Source of the DNA: Spisula solida
Lineage: Eukaryota > Mollusca > Bivalvia > Venerida > Mactridae
Assembly (NCBI GenBank): GCA_947247005.1
Contig: OX365948.1
Coordinates: forward strand, 55,473,401 to 55,537,400
Direction of reading: 5' to 3'
DNA length: 64,000 bases
Below are positions 1 to 11,318 of this stretch, in pieces. Within the stretch, counting starts at the first letter, position 1, and each line of letters begins with the position of its first letter. A program made the position numbers and the translations under genes. The notes under the pieces were generated by a model that was given only the letters and a program-made list of their open reading frames with translations, had not been told where the DNA came from and searched no databases.

Positions 1-495
1 GCAGGTTTCCATAGGTAGGTCAATGACGAGGGGAATTTAAAATATCAAAGGGTGGCTGAACGGCTGAACTGCTGAAAGCATCTTGGAAATTGGTAACTTA
101 ACTTTTTTTAACATAACTTAATGTAATAAACAAACTACGATTCCATATACCAACATTATACAATTGCAAACCATGACTGGTTGGTGATATGTTATATGAT
201 AGGCTTGTCATTTAGGCTCGTGCTAGTAATAACCTGCATTTTGCAGACTGCATAAAATTCGTATAGGAACCCTTACCCGGTAGGTGAGATTCGAAACCAC
301 GATTAAAACGGCGATATGCGCCTAGCACTGTTCAAAGTGACCGCGAACATACGGCGACCATACCAACTCCGCCTCCGAAATATCTCCAAAACAGGCTGTT
401 GAAATGACACTAATATGGGTGCTGTCTTATGGACGTCATACTGACGTTGGCATACCACTCACGCAACGTCATTGACGGGGTCGGCTCACGACGGC
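1..495. other. Unassigned AT-rich flank
   Basis: No open reading frame with recognisable similarity and no clear repeat structure is visible here. The last five bases before the direct repeat (494-498, GCAAT) match the five bases right after the distal copy at 8909-8913. Confidence 0.5.
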
Positions 496-498
496 AAT

Positions 499-1276
499 TG
501 TTTACAACATGATACCTTCTTATGTATGAAATAAAGACATCAAGGGGAGTAGACAAGACGGTGAGTACAGTGTCATCAACGGTTTATGATCTTGAGCAAA
601 CATTTAACAAAAATGGTAAACCCTTCCTCAGCAGTTGTTTTGAAGCTTCGTAACCATATGAGAGAAACGTGGGTTACTGTAATGACTCGTATAAAAGCAT
701 GTCATTATAATCGAAATTAACTTGATGCCTAATGGGCATGCTACAAAACATGATGATCAAATTCTACATTATTTTTATCTTATAAAGAAAATTTCGTTTG
801 AGGATACTCCATGTCAGACTCCACTCCAAACTTTTCTCCACGACTCCACTCCATGACTCCACTCCACGACTCCACTCCATGACTCCACTCCACGACTCCA
901 CTCCACGACTCCACTCCATGACTCCACTCCATGACTCCACTCCACGACTCCACTCCATGACTCCACTCCACGACTCCACTCCACGACTCCACTCCATGTT
1001 TTGTAGTATGCCCATAGCTTCACAGTGATTTTCTATTTGACCACCACCCCATACCATGATGAATAATTTCCGTCATGATAAAGATTCCCTTCACTGGACG
1101 TTCTGGATGCTTAATAAGTCTGAATACTGCCCAGAATTCACCGTCCGCGTCTGTGCATAGTTCCGAAATACCCCATATACAATTAAATGGCCTTATCTAA
1201 AATGCGTGAAATTAACAGATAAAGTGGATACGACCTCAAGCGCCCGCCATGTTTTATAAACTGCAGCAGGCCTTGT
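499..1276 (+). repeat. Long direct repeat, copy 1 (LTR-like)
   Basis: A ~778 bp block repeats in the same orientation at 8151-8908 with only about ten scattered substitutions outside its internal minisatellite. It starts TGTTTACAAC and ends GGCCTTGT. The outer flanks of the pair share the pentamer GCAAT (494-498 and 8909-8913), placed flush, as for an LTR retrotransposon with a 5 bp target duplication. The ends are not the canonical TG...CA, and I see no primer-binding site or polypurine tract. A segmental duplication remains possible. Confidence 0.6.
837..998. repeat. 13 bp minisatellite in direct repeat copy 1
   Basis: About twelve copies of a 13 bp unit, GACTCCACTCCAY, where the last base alternates between C and T. 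Because 13 is not a multiple of three and the unit lacks stops, it holds short repetitive frames open on both strands. None is a credible gene. Confidence 0.9.
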
Positions 1277-1297
1277 AGTCCATTCAAAATAAAATTT

Positions 1298-1400
1298 GAC
1301 CTAGACAAAATTGCAAAAGATTTTTTTTCAATACTGGACGATAGTATACATTAATATATACATACCATTAAAACCCGCACCTTGAAATATGAGGGGAAAG
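1298..1400 (+). repeat. Inverted partner of 7862-7980
   Basis: The segment contains TAGACAAAATTGCAAAAG and, about 60 bp on, TTAAAACCCGCA followed by a GGGGAAAGT block. The same order of motifs occurs in reverse complement at 7862-7980. The two lie just inside the left and right direct repeats. Confidence 0.6.
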
Positions 1401-3145
1401 TTGTTTAAAACAAGTTTTGATTATCGTTTTTTAACATCAGCGGCGATGTCGTAAACGGTTTTCCATACTCGGTATTTTTCGATGACGTCACGGATGACAT
1501 CATAATAAAATGGAAGGTATAGTTATAAACAATCGATATCCGGGTTAAAAATCGATGTATTTTTATCATAAATAAAGCTGAAAGGGTTCATTTGAAGTAA
1601 GTATGATGTATTTACACAAGGCATGGCATTATGGGAATGTGTACATGCACACACATAGCAAATTAATTTGAAATTGCATGATTTTGCGGAAAGTAGAGGA
1701 ATCTAAATATTCTTTTGTTTGAGTTTTTTTTATTTGGTTGAATGATAAATTTGTCTATATTTATCTATTTAATAGTCACGGTAATATAAAAATAGCGATT
1801 AGACGCTTTAAATAACAAAAAATGGAAATTAATAAAGATGACCTGCTGAACCAAAAAAATAAGTACGGAAGCGTGTTCGTGCCATCAATTTAACGAATTT
1901 TTCACAAGTGCCGTTATGTTTTAGAAGTTATCTCTTAAACAAGCGGTAAAAATTGTGTATTTTTTCACGTCATTCTATTCCTAGCATGATATTGTGTATA
2001 TATACAAATTGTGAGCAAATTCTATCGATAGGAACACTTAATATGACAAGAAACTGCAGATTGAATATCCGTCTAGAACATGATAGATCTAATAAATGTA
2101 CTTTATATTTCACAAAGCTTCTCTTCCATTAGGTCTTATTATCAATTTGTTTATACACTGTATACTTATACAGGAACCCAGTATGAATTCAATTAGTGAT
2201 AGAATTGGAATAGATCTATAGAATCTACGTAGCTGTCTTAAAATTTAAGTTAGATCTAATTGTTTTTTCATATTACGAATATTTTTTAGTTTTAACTAAG
2301 TATTATTAAATAAACAATAATCTTCATTTTGTAGGAGTGAAACACATTGAAGAACGATTATAGTTATACATGTACATGTATTTGTTATTCTATATACTTA
2401 TTACGTTTTGCTTGAAGATAACCATAATAAAGGGTGTGAGGTCAGCATCATGAATATTACCACGGAGATTATCGATGTATAACATCGCAGTCACCTGAAT
2501 AGATTTATTTAAAGCAAATCGGCATATATACATACCTTTAGCCATTTACATAACTCATAAAAAGGTGAAGTGAAATTCATCTATATATATAATAACACTA
2601 ACTACAACTTAAGACACAAACGAGTGTTTAATGAATAAATTAAACATGCTAGTAATTTGCTTTTTCATGATATTTGCAAATAAGCTACTCATATTTCCAA
2701 AGTAAGCATGATTTTCGGTTTGAATACAAACCATTTAATGTAGTATGTAAACTTGAAATTCCAAAGTCAGATTAACATACATCGTAACATGCTTACTGAA
2801 TGTAATAGTCCCATTTCTATTTTAGATGGATGAATTACGTGTGATTTGTAAGAAGACACTCTCTGAACAGACAGTTGTAAAGTTGAGGAAGAAGGGGAGG
2901 GACAGTGTGAACAGGGCAAGTGAGATCAGATACTAAAACATATGAGGGACAGATGATACATACAGAGTGTTTCAAAACCTATACACACGAACTCAATTTA
3001 CCATGTAAAACAGATTGAAATAATGTACAGAACACCTGCACATAATACATATTTTCCACTCCTATTTCAGGAAAGCTACAAAGTGTGCCTTTTAAAAGCA
3101 CTATACATTGAATGGGCAATAAATTTCCAACTGCATGCCGCATGT

Positions 3146-3180
3146 ACGAGGGGTGTTCAATATAATATAATGTATTTCGG
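3146..3180 (+). mobile_element. Mariner-like terminal fragment
   Basis: TACGAGGGGTGTTCA matches the terminal motif seen at both ends of the 9728-10514 element and resembles mariner/Tc1 termini. No partner end was found nearby, so this is probably a remnant. Confidence 0.35.
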
Positions 3181-4632
3181 TCACAAAATTCGTTGATTTC
3201 TAGATTTCGTTTTATGTTTATGGCACCATCAACTATTCAACTAATTTCCTGAAAATTTCACTAAATTGCAATTACCGGATTGGTGTTTCAGGTTGTTGTC
3301 TTTTTCAAGGGTTAGTAATAGACACACAATAAGAGAACAAATGTCCACTAAAATTTCATTTCGGGATATAAACTTTTTTGCATATGATTAAAATAATGTG
3401 CATGCCTGCCATAAAAACAGGATTTGGTGTCCTTTTAGTACAAAATAAGATAATTTTAAAGTCGCGAATATATGTGTAGAAATGAGACCAACTCGCTAGT
3501 TGTTATTTTTTATTAGTTTTATTGGTTAAAATTTGGCATATTACACAAGAAAGTATTCCTTGGACACACGGTATAACCCGACGAATAGGCCATCGAGTGA
3601 CGAATACCCAACAGAGGTAAACACTGATGACAGGTGAGTAGTGATGTTATATTTCTTACCAGCAAATCGCGATATCGAGATTTCTTTTGGATCTAAGAAT
3701 TTGTGAATGACTACGAAGGTTGAAGTTTACTATTCAAAGAATCTCGCGTGCTATCTTTGCGGAATAAAGCTGAAAGCGCCTGTTTATACACGACATGCCG
3801 AAAATAATGTTCAAATCTAACATACATTGGCCGAAATTAAACCGTGTGGGGGTCATCAACATTAATTTCTGGGAAGTATTTGCGAACAAAACATAATTGA
3901 TACGAAGTCATTGGTGCGTGAACAAACAAGTATCATTTTGTATGATCAAGACTGGTCTCCCTTGTTGTCGACCGTCTTATTCGTAGACAACAAATAAATT
4001 CATTTTTATTTTAAGCTCTGAGGCACACATACGAATTCAGTATCGTATGTTGCAGTTTAATGAATGATGACGTTTATTTTTCTTAACAACTACAACAAAT
4101 TCTGCTCAAAATGAAAATAAGGACAGTATACTCGAGTATACCTTAGTTCAATACATATTACTTAATTTTTGGCGTAAGCCATGCAATTTCCATGCATAGA
4201 GAAGAAATATCCACATTTTAAACATTAGTCGTAGAATAATTCAAAAATATTGTCTTAGAACAATTCAAAGGACATGAACAATACATTTTGAACGCCCATC
4301 GTATATATTGTTAAAGTATTTGCTATATTTAAAACCACGTCGTTCGACAATTATTTTGTAATATGATACCAATGCGTGCACAAAACGTATCCAGTTATAT
4401 TGTTAACAATGATGTCACAATTCTGTTGGTACAAAGCGACTTAAAACCTCGTAAATCGACATAATAGACAAGGTCGATACGCTGATAGTATCTGAAAATA
4501 ATTTTGCACAAAATCCAAATGCATACAAAACTTAACAAAAAAAGTTATAGCCGAACCTGTCTTTGTTTAATTTGAATGGAACACTCCGGCGCAATTTTTG
4601 CAGTATAAACCATATACAGTATTTCATAAATG

Positions 4633-5156
4633 CACTGTGGGGAACCCACGTGACCAGATGCTAATGTTCGGAGCCAATTTTGTAAACAAACCGCCTCGAT
4701 TCAGGTAACATTTTTGCTTGTTACTTTCTTAATAATTGATCGATCTGGATGAAATATAGACGAGCGCCGTCTCCTTTCAAAAGCAAATCATCGACGCTCT
4801 TACCTAAGTGACAAAATTGTGTACTTTTTGTTATTTCGGCAACGGCGCATTTCGTAAACCGCAATATGCTATGCTACGGTTCGGAGCAATTCACTAAAAC
4901 ATGTCCTTAACAAATTACAGCTTCATTAAAAGTTACAATTTAATAGCGATAATATGGGTCGCAAAATTTAAGATCGACAAGCAAAATATTTCTGATAAAT
5001 ATGAGCAACAGACAAAATGAGACGATCGTCTATATTTCATCCAGATCGATCAATTATTAAGAAAGTTACAAGCAAAAATGTTACCTGAATCGAGGCGGTT
5101 TGTTTACAAAATTGGCTCCGAACATTAGCATCTGGTCACGTGGGTTCCCCACAGTG
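4633..5156. mobile_element. MITE with perfect 130 bp terminal inverted repeats
   Basis: Bases 4633-4762 and 5027-5156 are reverse complements with essentially no mismatch. The ends are CACTGTGGGGAACC and its complement. The flanks carry a direct duplication TAAATG at 4627-4632 and 5157-5162. The 264 bp core holds no coding frame, so the element is non-autonomous. The near-identical arms imply recent insertion or gene conversion. The superfamily is not assigned: the target duplication is 6 bp rather than TA, TTAA or the 8 bp usual for hAT. Confidence 0.9.
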
Positions 5157-5162
5157 TAAATG

Positions 5163-6949
5163 AATATAAAGCACTGTTTTTATTGTTGGCGACTTAAATA
5201 CTGAAACAGGATATAATTTACTACCGCGTACACAAAAAAGCCAATGAAGATATTTCGCAATTTAGATCTTGACTTGTACCTAAACATAACGTTGCACAAA
5301 ATATCAATGCATACAAAACTAAACAAAAAATCTAAAACCGAAACCGTCATTGTTTAAATGAATGTAACTCTCCGGCAGTATAAAGCATATAGTAAATAAA
5401 TGAATACAAGTCAAATAGTTTCCTGCGGGTGATTACCTGCGGCCTTGTAATTTAGTTGTATTGTTTAGGATGTGGTTTTTGCAGTTTGGATGCGGCCGCA
5501 GGTTAATAATAACAATGATTGTGCAATATTTGTTAAGCTTATACAGCCATTACTCGCTCTGTGGGATTTCTAACATTGCCTGGAATAGCCAATTCATACG
5601 GTATGGTGTATCTAACAGTGATCGGAAAATTCATGATTTGCTTCTTGTGGTCTCTAACATCATTAGCTTGGCATTATATTCCATTCATTGCACAGTACAG
5701 TACCTAACACTCCTTGTGTCGGCTGTGACCTTTTTGTGGATTACTTAAAACGCCATGCTTAGTGATTACTTAATACTCCTCCTCGATAAACCCCGACCGG
5801 GCTCCATTGGGCACCTAGCACTTATCGACACACACATTCCTGTCTATGTAGGGTACCTATCCTAGTATTCATTGGAACAACCATTCATTATTTCATGTGG
5901 CAGAGCTACATATAAGGTTTTGGTCCATTGGGTATTTTACCCCCTACTTTCAATTTTAATTGGGTTTTGACAAATTTTAATTGGGTATTTGATAAAACTC
6001 ATAGGGTAAATGATCTTTATATACTATTTTTCACTAAAAATCATTTTCAATTTGAGTATTTCAGATTGTCTTTGCTTTTTCTCACTCCCTCCTCTCAAAA
6101 TCGATTGGGTTGTTATGAAAATTAATTGGGTAATTACCCCAATACGCAGCTCATCTGTAGCTCTGTGTGGTATATGTCACTCCTTGGCACAGCGGTCGGG
6201 CTTTATTTGTTTAATGCAACTGCATAATTCAGCCAGTGTCCTAGATCTATTGGTACCTAGTATTGGACCATGTGATAGATAACACTGTCGAATACGGATA
6301 TTCCTGGCAATATGGGGGATATCTTAATACTGTTCAACATAGCCATCTATGTGTCCTTGTAGTACCTAATGCAGTCAGGTGCACTCATTGGGGAACCTAC
6401 CACTACCTACTTAAAATGCCATTTCTGACTCGTGAGAGTTACCTTACCATGTATTCCTGGCTCCATTGAGTACCTATCAAGGTTGGGTACTTCCATTATA
6501 CGCTCTGTATCATAGGCTTTTGTCAAGAAGAGCCATTCTGCGCTTTTATGATACAGGACACAACTATTCATTGTGCCGTACCGACCTCCAGCACACAAAA
6601 TCTTCCACCAGGGCATTGCATAGCATACACATTAATACAAAATGAACACATGCCCCTTTCAGAATAAAAGAGGGGAATGCGGCCTCGATGCATTTCATTG
6701 CTCTTTTACATGTTTTACTTTAATAATACAATGTAAACTAAGGATAATCATTATGGTGTTTTGAGTATGCTTAGATCAATTGCAAGTATGTTGTATTCAT
6801 TGTTGTACTCTAAATATCTTCACATGTAATACAAACTTTAGTCGTGGTTAATATTGAAACACATACAATATTTTTTTTTAAATTTACTTTAAATTATGTA
6901 TTTACTACATTTGCCTAGCAATGTACTTCATGTGTTGTTTATGTACCTC
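5163..6949. other. Non-coding interior of the LTR-like element, part 2
   Basis: The short frames here, the longest about 95 codons, look like chance. From 5750 to 6480 the text is loosely repetitive around a 'GGTACCTA...CATTGGG' theme, and 5925-6140 repeats ATTGGGT several times, suggesting old decayed tandem repeats. Confidence 0.45.
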
Positions 6950-7700
6950 AAGCGGGGCCTCGTGTACATATTAACTATTAAAATGTGAAATAGCCCAAAT
7001 GCCAATATTAAACACAGTATGAACTTGGGTTACCGAGTTCCTTCGATTAAAACTTTAAGAAAATATATTTTAACAATACTTCTCTACTAATGGATTTCAT
7101 TTTATTTTTCCCTTTTTAGATACCCCTATTACGGCCTCAATTTTAATAAATTCGACCAAGCATTAGGATATTTGATGTATATTCGTGCTACTCAGATCAC
7201 TATTTATTAAAGTTACATGTATATAGCTATTTATTGTTATCGTGTATTACATTAATGATTTAGCTATTTTCTATTGTACCTTATAACGGGAATAAGCTTT
7301 GGTTTTACGCCTATTTGGGCCTCAATTTCACATTGAACTCTTACTTAAGTATCTATCTGTTGAATTTGCACATTAAACAAATATAAATCACAGCTACAGA
7401 TCGTTTGTTCTACATTTCAGATACCATTTATATGTCTAACCGATAAAACCGTGATAACGCTAACTTTATGTACTTTTTCATGATTGAGTATATCCAAATT
7501 AGGGCCTCAATTGACTGATAAGTAATTCTTTTAAATGATTAAATTATGTAAAAAAAACATTGTTAGATCATCTGAAATGCATTTTATAAGTGTCTTGTTC
7601 AGCCATATGGAATACTGGAATAAGTATACAAACCTGTTTTTATTTTATGATACATTTTTCTCAAAATACCCCTTTCGGGCCTCCTTTTGGTAACAATACG
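6950..7700 (+). repeat. Degenerate ~180 bp tandem repeat anchored on GGCCTC
   Basis: The phrase (G)GGCCTCAATT or a close variant recurs at about 6957, 7131, 7316, 7503 and 7678, spaced 174-187 bp. Each is preceded by a T-rich stretch and an 'ATACCCCTAT'-like phrase. Similarity between units is low outside these anchors, so this is an old array. Confidence 0.5.
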
Positions 7701-7861
7701 TCTATAATAGTGAAATGTATTATATAATTTGTTGGACATATAATTTGTAAAACATTCTAGTACAAAAATTACATATTATCTTGAGCTCTTTACGCTCAAT
7801 AATTGCCTAGATTTTGCCAATACAAAGAAATATATTGAAACGGCGGCCATCTTGGCGGCCA

Positions 7862-7980
7862 TCTTGATTTGGTCACTTTCCCCCCATTTCCATGATTGCG
7901 GGTTTTAACACGTATTAATACATACATGTCTGGTACTTTTGCCACCAGTAACAAAACTTTTGCAATTTTGTCTACCTTAC
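7862..7980 (-). repeat. Inverted partner of 1298-1400
   Basis: This is the reverse complement, with divergence, of the segment just inside the left direct repeat. It is preceded by a doubled 'GGCGGCCATCTT' motif at 7842-7866. Confidence 0.6.
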
Positions 7981-8150
7981 CCCATATTTGTATCTAGATA
8001 CAATGGCCTAACCGTCATAAAACTGTTTCTATTCCACCGATTTTCATAATCCTAATTAGCACCACGCGATATCGATATAGCGATAGCGCGTTCTGATTGG
8101 TTAACGATTTTTAACGCTGTTTATGTGGGCGGAGCTTGCGTCTTGTTAAT

Positions 8151-8908
8151 TGTTTACAACATGATACCTTCTTATGTATGAAATAAAGACATCAAGGGGA
8201 GTAGACAAGATGGTGAGTACAGTGTCATCAACGGTGTATGATCTTGAGCAAACATTTAACAAAAATGGTAAACCATTCCTCAGCAGTTGTTTTGAAGCTT
8301 TGTAACCATATGAGAGAAACGTGGGTTACTGTAATGACTCGTATAAAAGCATGTCATTATAATCGAAATTAACTTGATGCCTAATGGGCATGCTACAAAA
8401 CATGATGATCAAATTCTACATTATTTTTATCTTATATAGAAAATTTCGTTTGAGGATACTCCATGTCAGACTCCACTCCACAACTTTTCTCCATGACTCC
8501 ACTCCACGACTCCACTCCATGACTCCACTCCACGACTCCACTCCATGACTCCACTTCATGACTCCACTCCACGACTCCACTCCATGACTCCACTCCACGA
8601 CTCCACTCCACTCCACGACTCCACTCCATGTTTTGTAGTATGCCCATAGCTTCACAGTGATTTTCTATTTGACCACTACCCCATACCATGATGAATAATT
8701 TCCGTCATGATAAAGATTCCCTTCACTGGACGTTCTGGATGCTTAATTAGTCTGAATACTGCCCAGAATTCACCGTCCGCGTCTGTGCATAGTTCCGAAA
8801 TACCCCCTATACAATTAAATGGCCTTATCTAAAATGCGTGAAATTAACAGATAAAGTGGATACGACCTCAAGCGCCCGCCATGTTTTATAAACTGCAGCA
8901 GGCCTTGT
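8151..8908 (+). repeat. Long direct repeat, copy 2 (LTR-like)
   Basis: This is the second copy of the 499-1276 block, about 98 percent identical by eye outside the minisatellite, and followed directly by GCAAT. The size difference comes mainly from the minisatellite. Confidence 0.6.
8468..8630. repeat. 13 bp minisatellite in direct repeat copy 2
   Basis: Same unit as at 837-998, with about eleven copies, a different order of C and T variants, and one truncated unit near 8608. The array has rearranged since the two copies separated. Confidence 0.9.
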
Positions 8909-9076
8909 GCAATTCCCACGTTCAATCTGTAACAAGTACTAGTATATCAAGTTACAATAAATTGCTCTAGTAAGACTCCATACTCTGTAGCCATCAACAA
9001 TTCTATGTACAAGCTTATTTGAATAAAACAAAAATTAGAGAATCACCTACCTAGCTTGCTAACGTCTGTCATCGGC

Positions 9077-9670
9077 GAATGAATGTTGTTTTCGGGAAAT
9101 CCATTCCTTACTTTCGATTTGAATATCACTGAGTAATGTCGTTTACGGAAAATCAATGTCCTACTTTTAAGCGACCTTCTACGCAGTGATCTCCCCTTCC
9201 GCTATGCTGAGTGGTGAAAAGGAACAAGTTTACATTAGGCCTTTTCGACTGGGCTGTTTCGTGAAGCAAGTTTTAGCCTGGTTCCCATCCCCACAATTAC
9301 AGCACTACTACAGTAATACGTCTGTAAAATTAGGAGGGGAACCAGAATGTAACCTGCTCCACGAAACAGCCCCGTCGAAAAGGCCTATCATAAGCGGGTG
9401 CGAATGTCATATATACGGGAATCCGTACCCCACTTTCGATTTGAACAGAAGCCTGACGGAAAACCATACCAGACTTCCGATTTGAACATATAAATGTGCA
9501 AATAGGGTTTATAGAAATTCATACCCTATTTTCGATTTGAACAGCCGCGGCTTGCAGATGCCGTTTACGGAAAACCATACCCTACTTTCGATTTGAACTG
9601 ATGTCGTTTACGGAAAACCATACCCTACTTTCGATTTGAACAGATGTCGTTTCCGGAAATCCATTACCTA
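9077..9670 (+). repeat. Tandem ~44 bp repeat, interrupted by a hairpin element
   Basis: Units containing CCTACTTTCGATTTGAAC and GTCGTTTACGGAAAACC recur about seven times. They are best preserved at 9550-9660 and degenerate before 9180. A 150 bp hairpin element (9237-9386) sits inside the array. Confidence 0.75.
9237..9386. mobile_element. Short hairpin MITE
   Basis: The ends are near-perfect inverted repeats: AGGCCTTTTCGACTGGGC and, at the other end, GCCCCGTCGAAAAGGCCT with CACGAAACA next to it. The loop is ~80 bp. It is non-coding and inserted in the surrounding 44 bp repeat array. Confidence 0.7.
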
Positions 9671-9727
9671 CTGTCTCGTGGTGTATTATACGCACCATGC
9701 ACACTCATACTAGTATTCAGAGAAATT

Positions 9728-10514
9728 ACGAGGGATGTTCAGTAAGTTCCAAGATTTCTGTTACGATATAAACAGATGAATGCTAAAATATTCACAAGCA
9801 GTTAAGCCATTGAAAACGAACTTCCTATTTATGCTCTGATCAATATTTTGCCTCAGGGGGGAGCGGCGGGGGTCTAATTCCCCACCCTACAGCCAAGCAT
9901 TTTATCAAAATCCCCACAGTGGGAGATGCTTGGTAAATCAATTGGCCCTCCATCTTTAAATAGTAGTCTGCTTTTTTGCGGCATCGAAAGTCCCAATATT
10001 GATCTAAAATTCGGTTTAAGTCTATTTCCCGGGACCCGGAATCATTCGGCGTGTCATATCCCGTGTATGAACGCCGCCCCCCCCCCCCCCGCCGGCAAAA
10101 TATTGATAGGGTCATTAGACACCATGTTATGACGTATAATAAGATGATGTAACATTGACATGATATCACTGTTGAAGCCAGAATTATCGCCAAAAGTGAG
10201 ACAGTAATGCTTAAATATCATAAATATATAAAATTATGTACTTGAGCGTAGGAGAATTTTCAACATGAAGGTAAATGCTGGAGGTAAACTCCAAATGAAA
10301 AGTTATGAGCATTTGAGTGTTTGTGTACTTAGTAACTGAGTAATAAACGATATCCCCCCCCCCGTCCCCCGTCCTAACATTAGGGTATGTCCCCACCCAC
10401 CCACATGTTCCTACACCCATTCAAAAATGACCTTGAGTTGATTTCAAAACAAGCACAAGCGTATACTTGTCGAGATATCAACAGTATGTGTACTTACAGA
10501 ACACCCCTCGTACA
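9728..10514. mobile_element. Mariner-type non-autonomous element
   Basis: The left end TACGAGGGATGTTCAGTAAG and the right end ACTTACAGAACACCCCTCGTA, read in opposite directions, form ~20 bp inverted repeats with TA at both borders, as expected for Tc1/mariner. The ~790 bp interior has a C-rich tract at 10078-10090 and no transposase. Confidence 0.65.
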
Positions 10515-10857
10515 GGTGAAATAGGAAATTCATGTTTATCAGCGTTAGTCATTGGTTATACGATGGTGACTTAACTCGTGTACTGATTTTATTATAACTA
10601 CTCGAGTTGTTTCCCTTGGTTCGATGATATTTTTTATCTTAGTTTGTTCACGTACGACCTACAAATTGCTGACCAAAGAGATATATTACTGATCTATCCC
10701 ATTTTGTTATAAGTCATTGGTAATACGTTCATGGTCCGTATTAACAAAACTATTTAGATATTTTCTAAATAAATATTTCAGATGAAAAATATTTCACTTA
10801 GAAATTTAAACATCTCAATTTTTATCTTGGACAGTTTAAATTGTTTTCATAGAGCAA

Positions 10858-10938
10858 TAAAAAAAAATTTCACTAGGCCTACTGTACTATTAAAATATAT
10901 TTTAGTAGTAAAGTAGGCCTAGTGAAAAATTTTTTTTC
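10858..10938. repeat. Palindromic hairpin
   Basis: TTTCACTAGGCCTACT and its complement AGTAGGCCTAGTGAAA flank a short AT-rich loop, with A and T runs outside. Half of the same motif recurs at 48045-48078, so this is a dispersed element and not a one-off terminator. Confidence 0.7.
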
Positions 10939-11059
10939 ATTTTTTTTCAAATTATAAATGCAAGTCCCTGTGGTACAATCTTAAAAATGTGTTAAAAAAG
11001 TTGTTTTTTCTTAGACGAGCACTTTATTTTAGATGTTTTGTGAAGAATGGTCCTGATCT

Positions 11060-11318
11060 GGGGTGGTATTCACAAAGCATCTTAGCAGAAAACTTAGAAA
11101 TTTCTTAAAATCTTAAATTTTTCTAAAGTGTATCAGCTAAGCAAGAAAATCAAGATGAATAATATTTTACATAGTTTTTAAGCATTATGTAAACAGCTAC
11201 AATAATCACTAAGAAAACAGGGATTATTTTTCGAATTGCGAGACATATGAGCTGCATAAATTATTGACTTAAGTCAAAATATTTAAGTTTTCAACTAAGA
11301 TGCTTTGTGAATACCAGC
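11060..11318. mobile_element. MITE with GGGTGGTATTCAC termini
   Basis: GGTATTCACAAAGCATCTTAG at 11064-11084 is matched in inverse by CTAAGATGCTTTGTGAATACC at 11295-11315. The interior is AT-rich and non-coding. The outermost motif resembles the ends of the element at 17.5-18.0 kb. Confidence 0.75.

Larger units (their letters stand above)
1277..4626. other. Non-coding interior of the LTR-like element, part 1
   Basis: This 3.3 kb contains no frame resembling gag, protease, reverse transcriptase, RNase H or integrase on either strand. It is AT-rich and of low complexity. It includes a segment at 1298-1400 inverted relative to 7862-7980, and a lone mariner-type terminal motif near 3146-3180. 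Confidence 0.5.

Noticed and set aside
764..1057. Overlapping Trp/Ser- and His/Pro-rich frames on both strands
   Set aside because: They are produced by the 13 bp minisatellite, whose period is not a multiple of three. The same frames reappear at 8416-8689.
9840..10193. 117-residue minus-strand frame
   Set aside because: It lies inside a mariner-type non-autonomous element and spans a C-run. No transposase motif.
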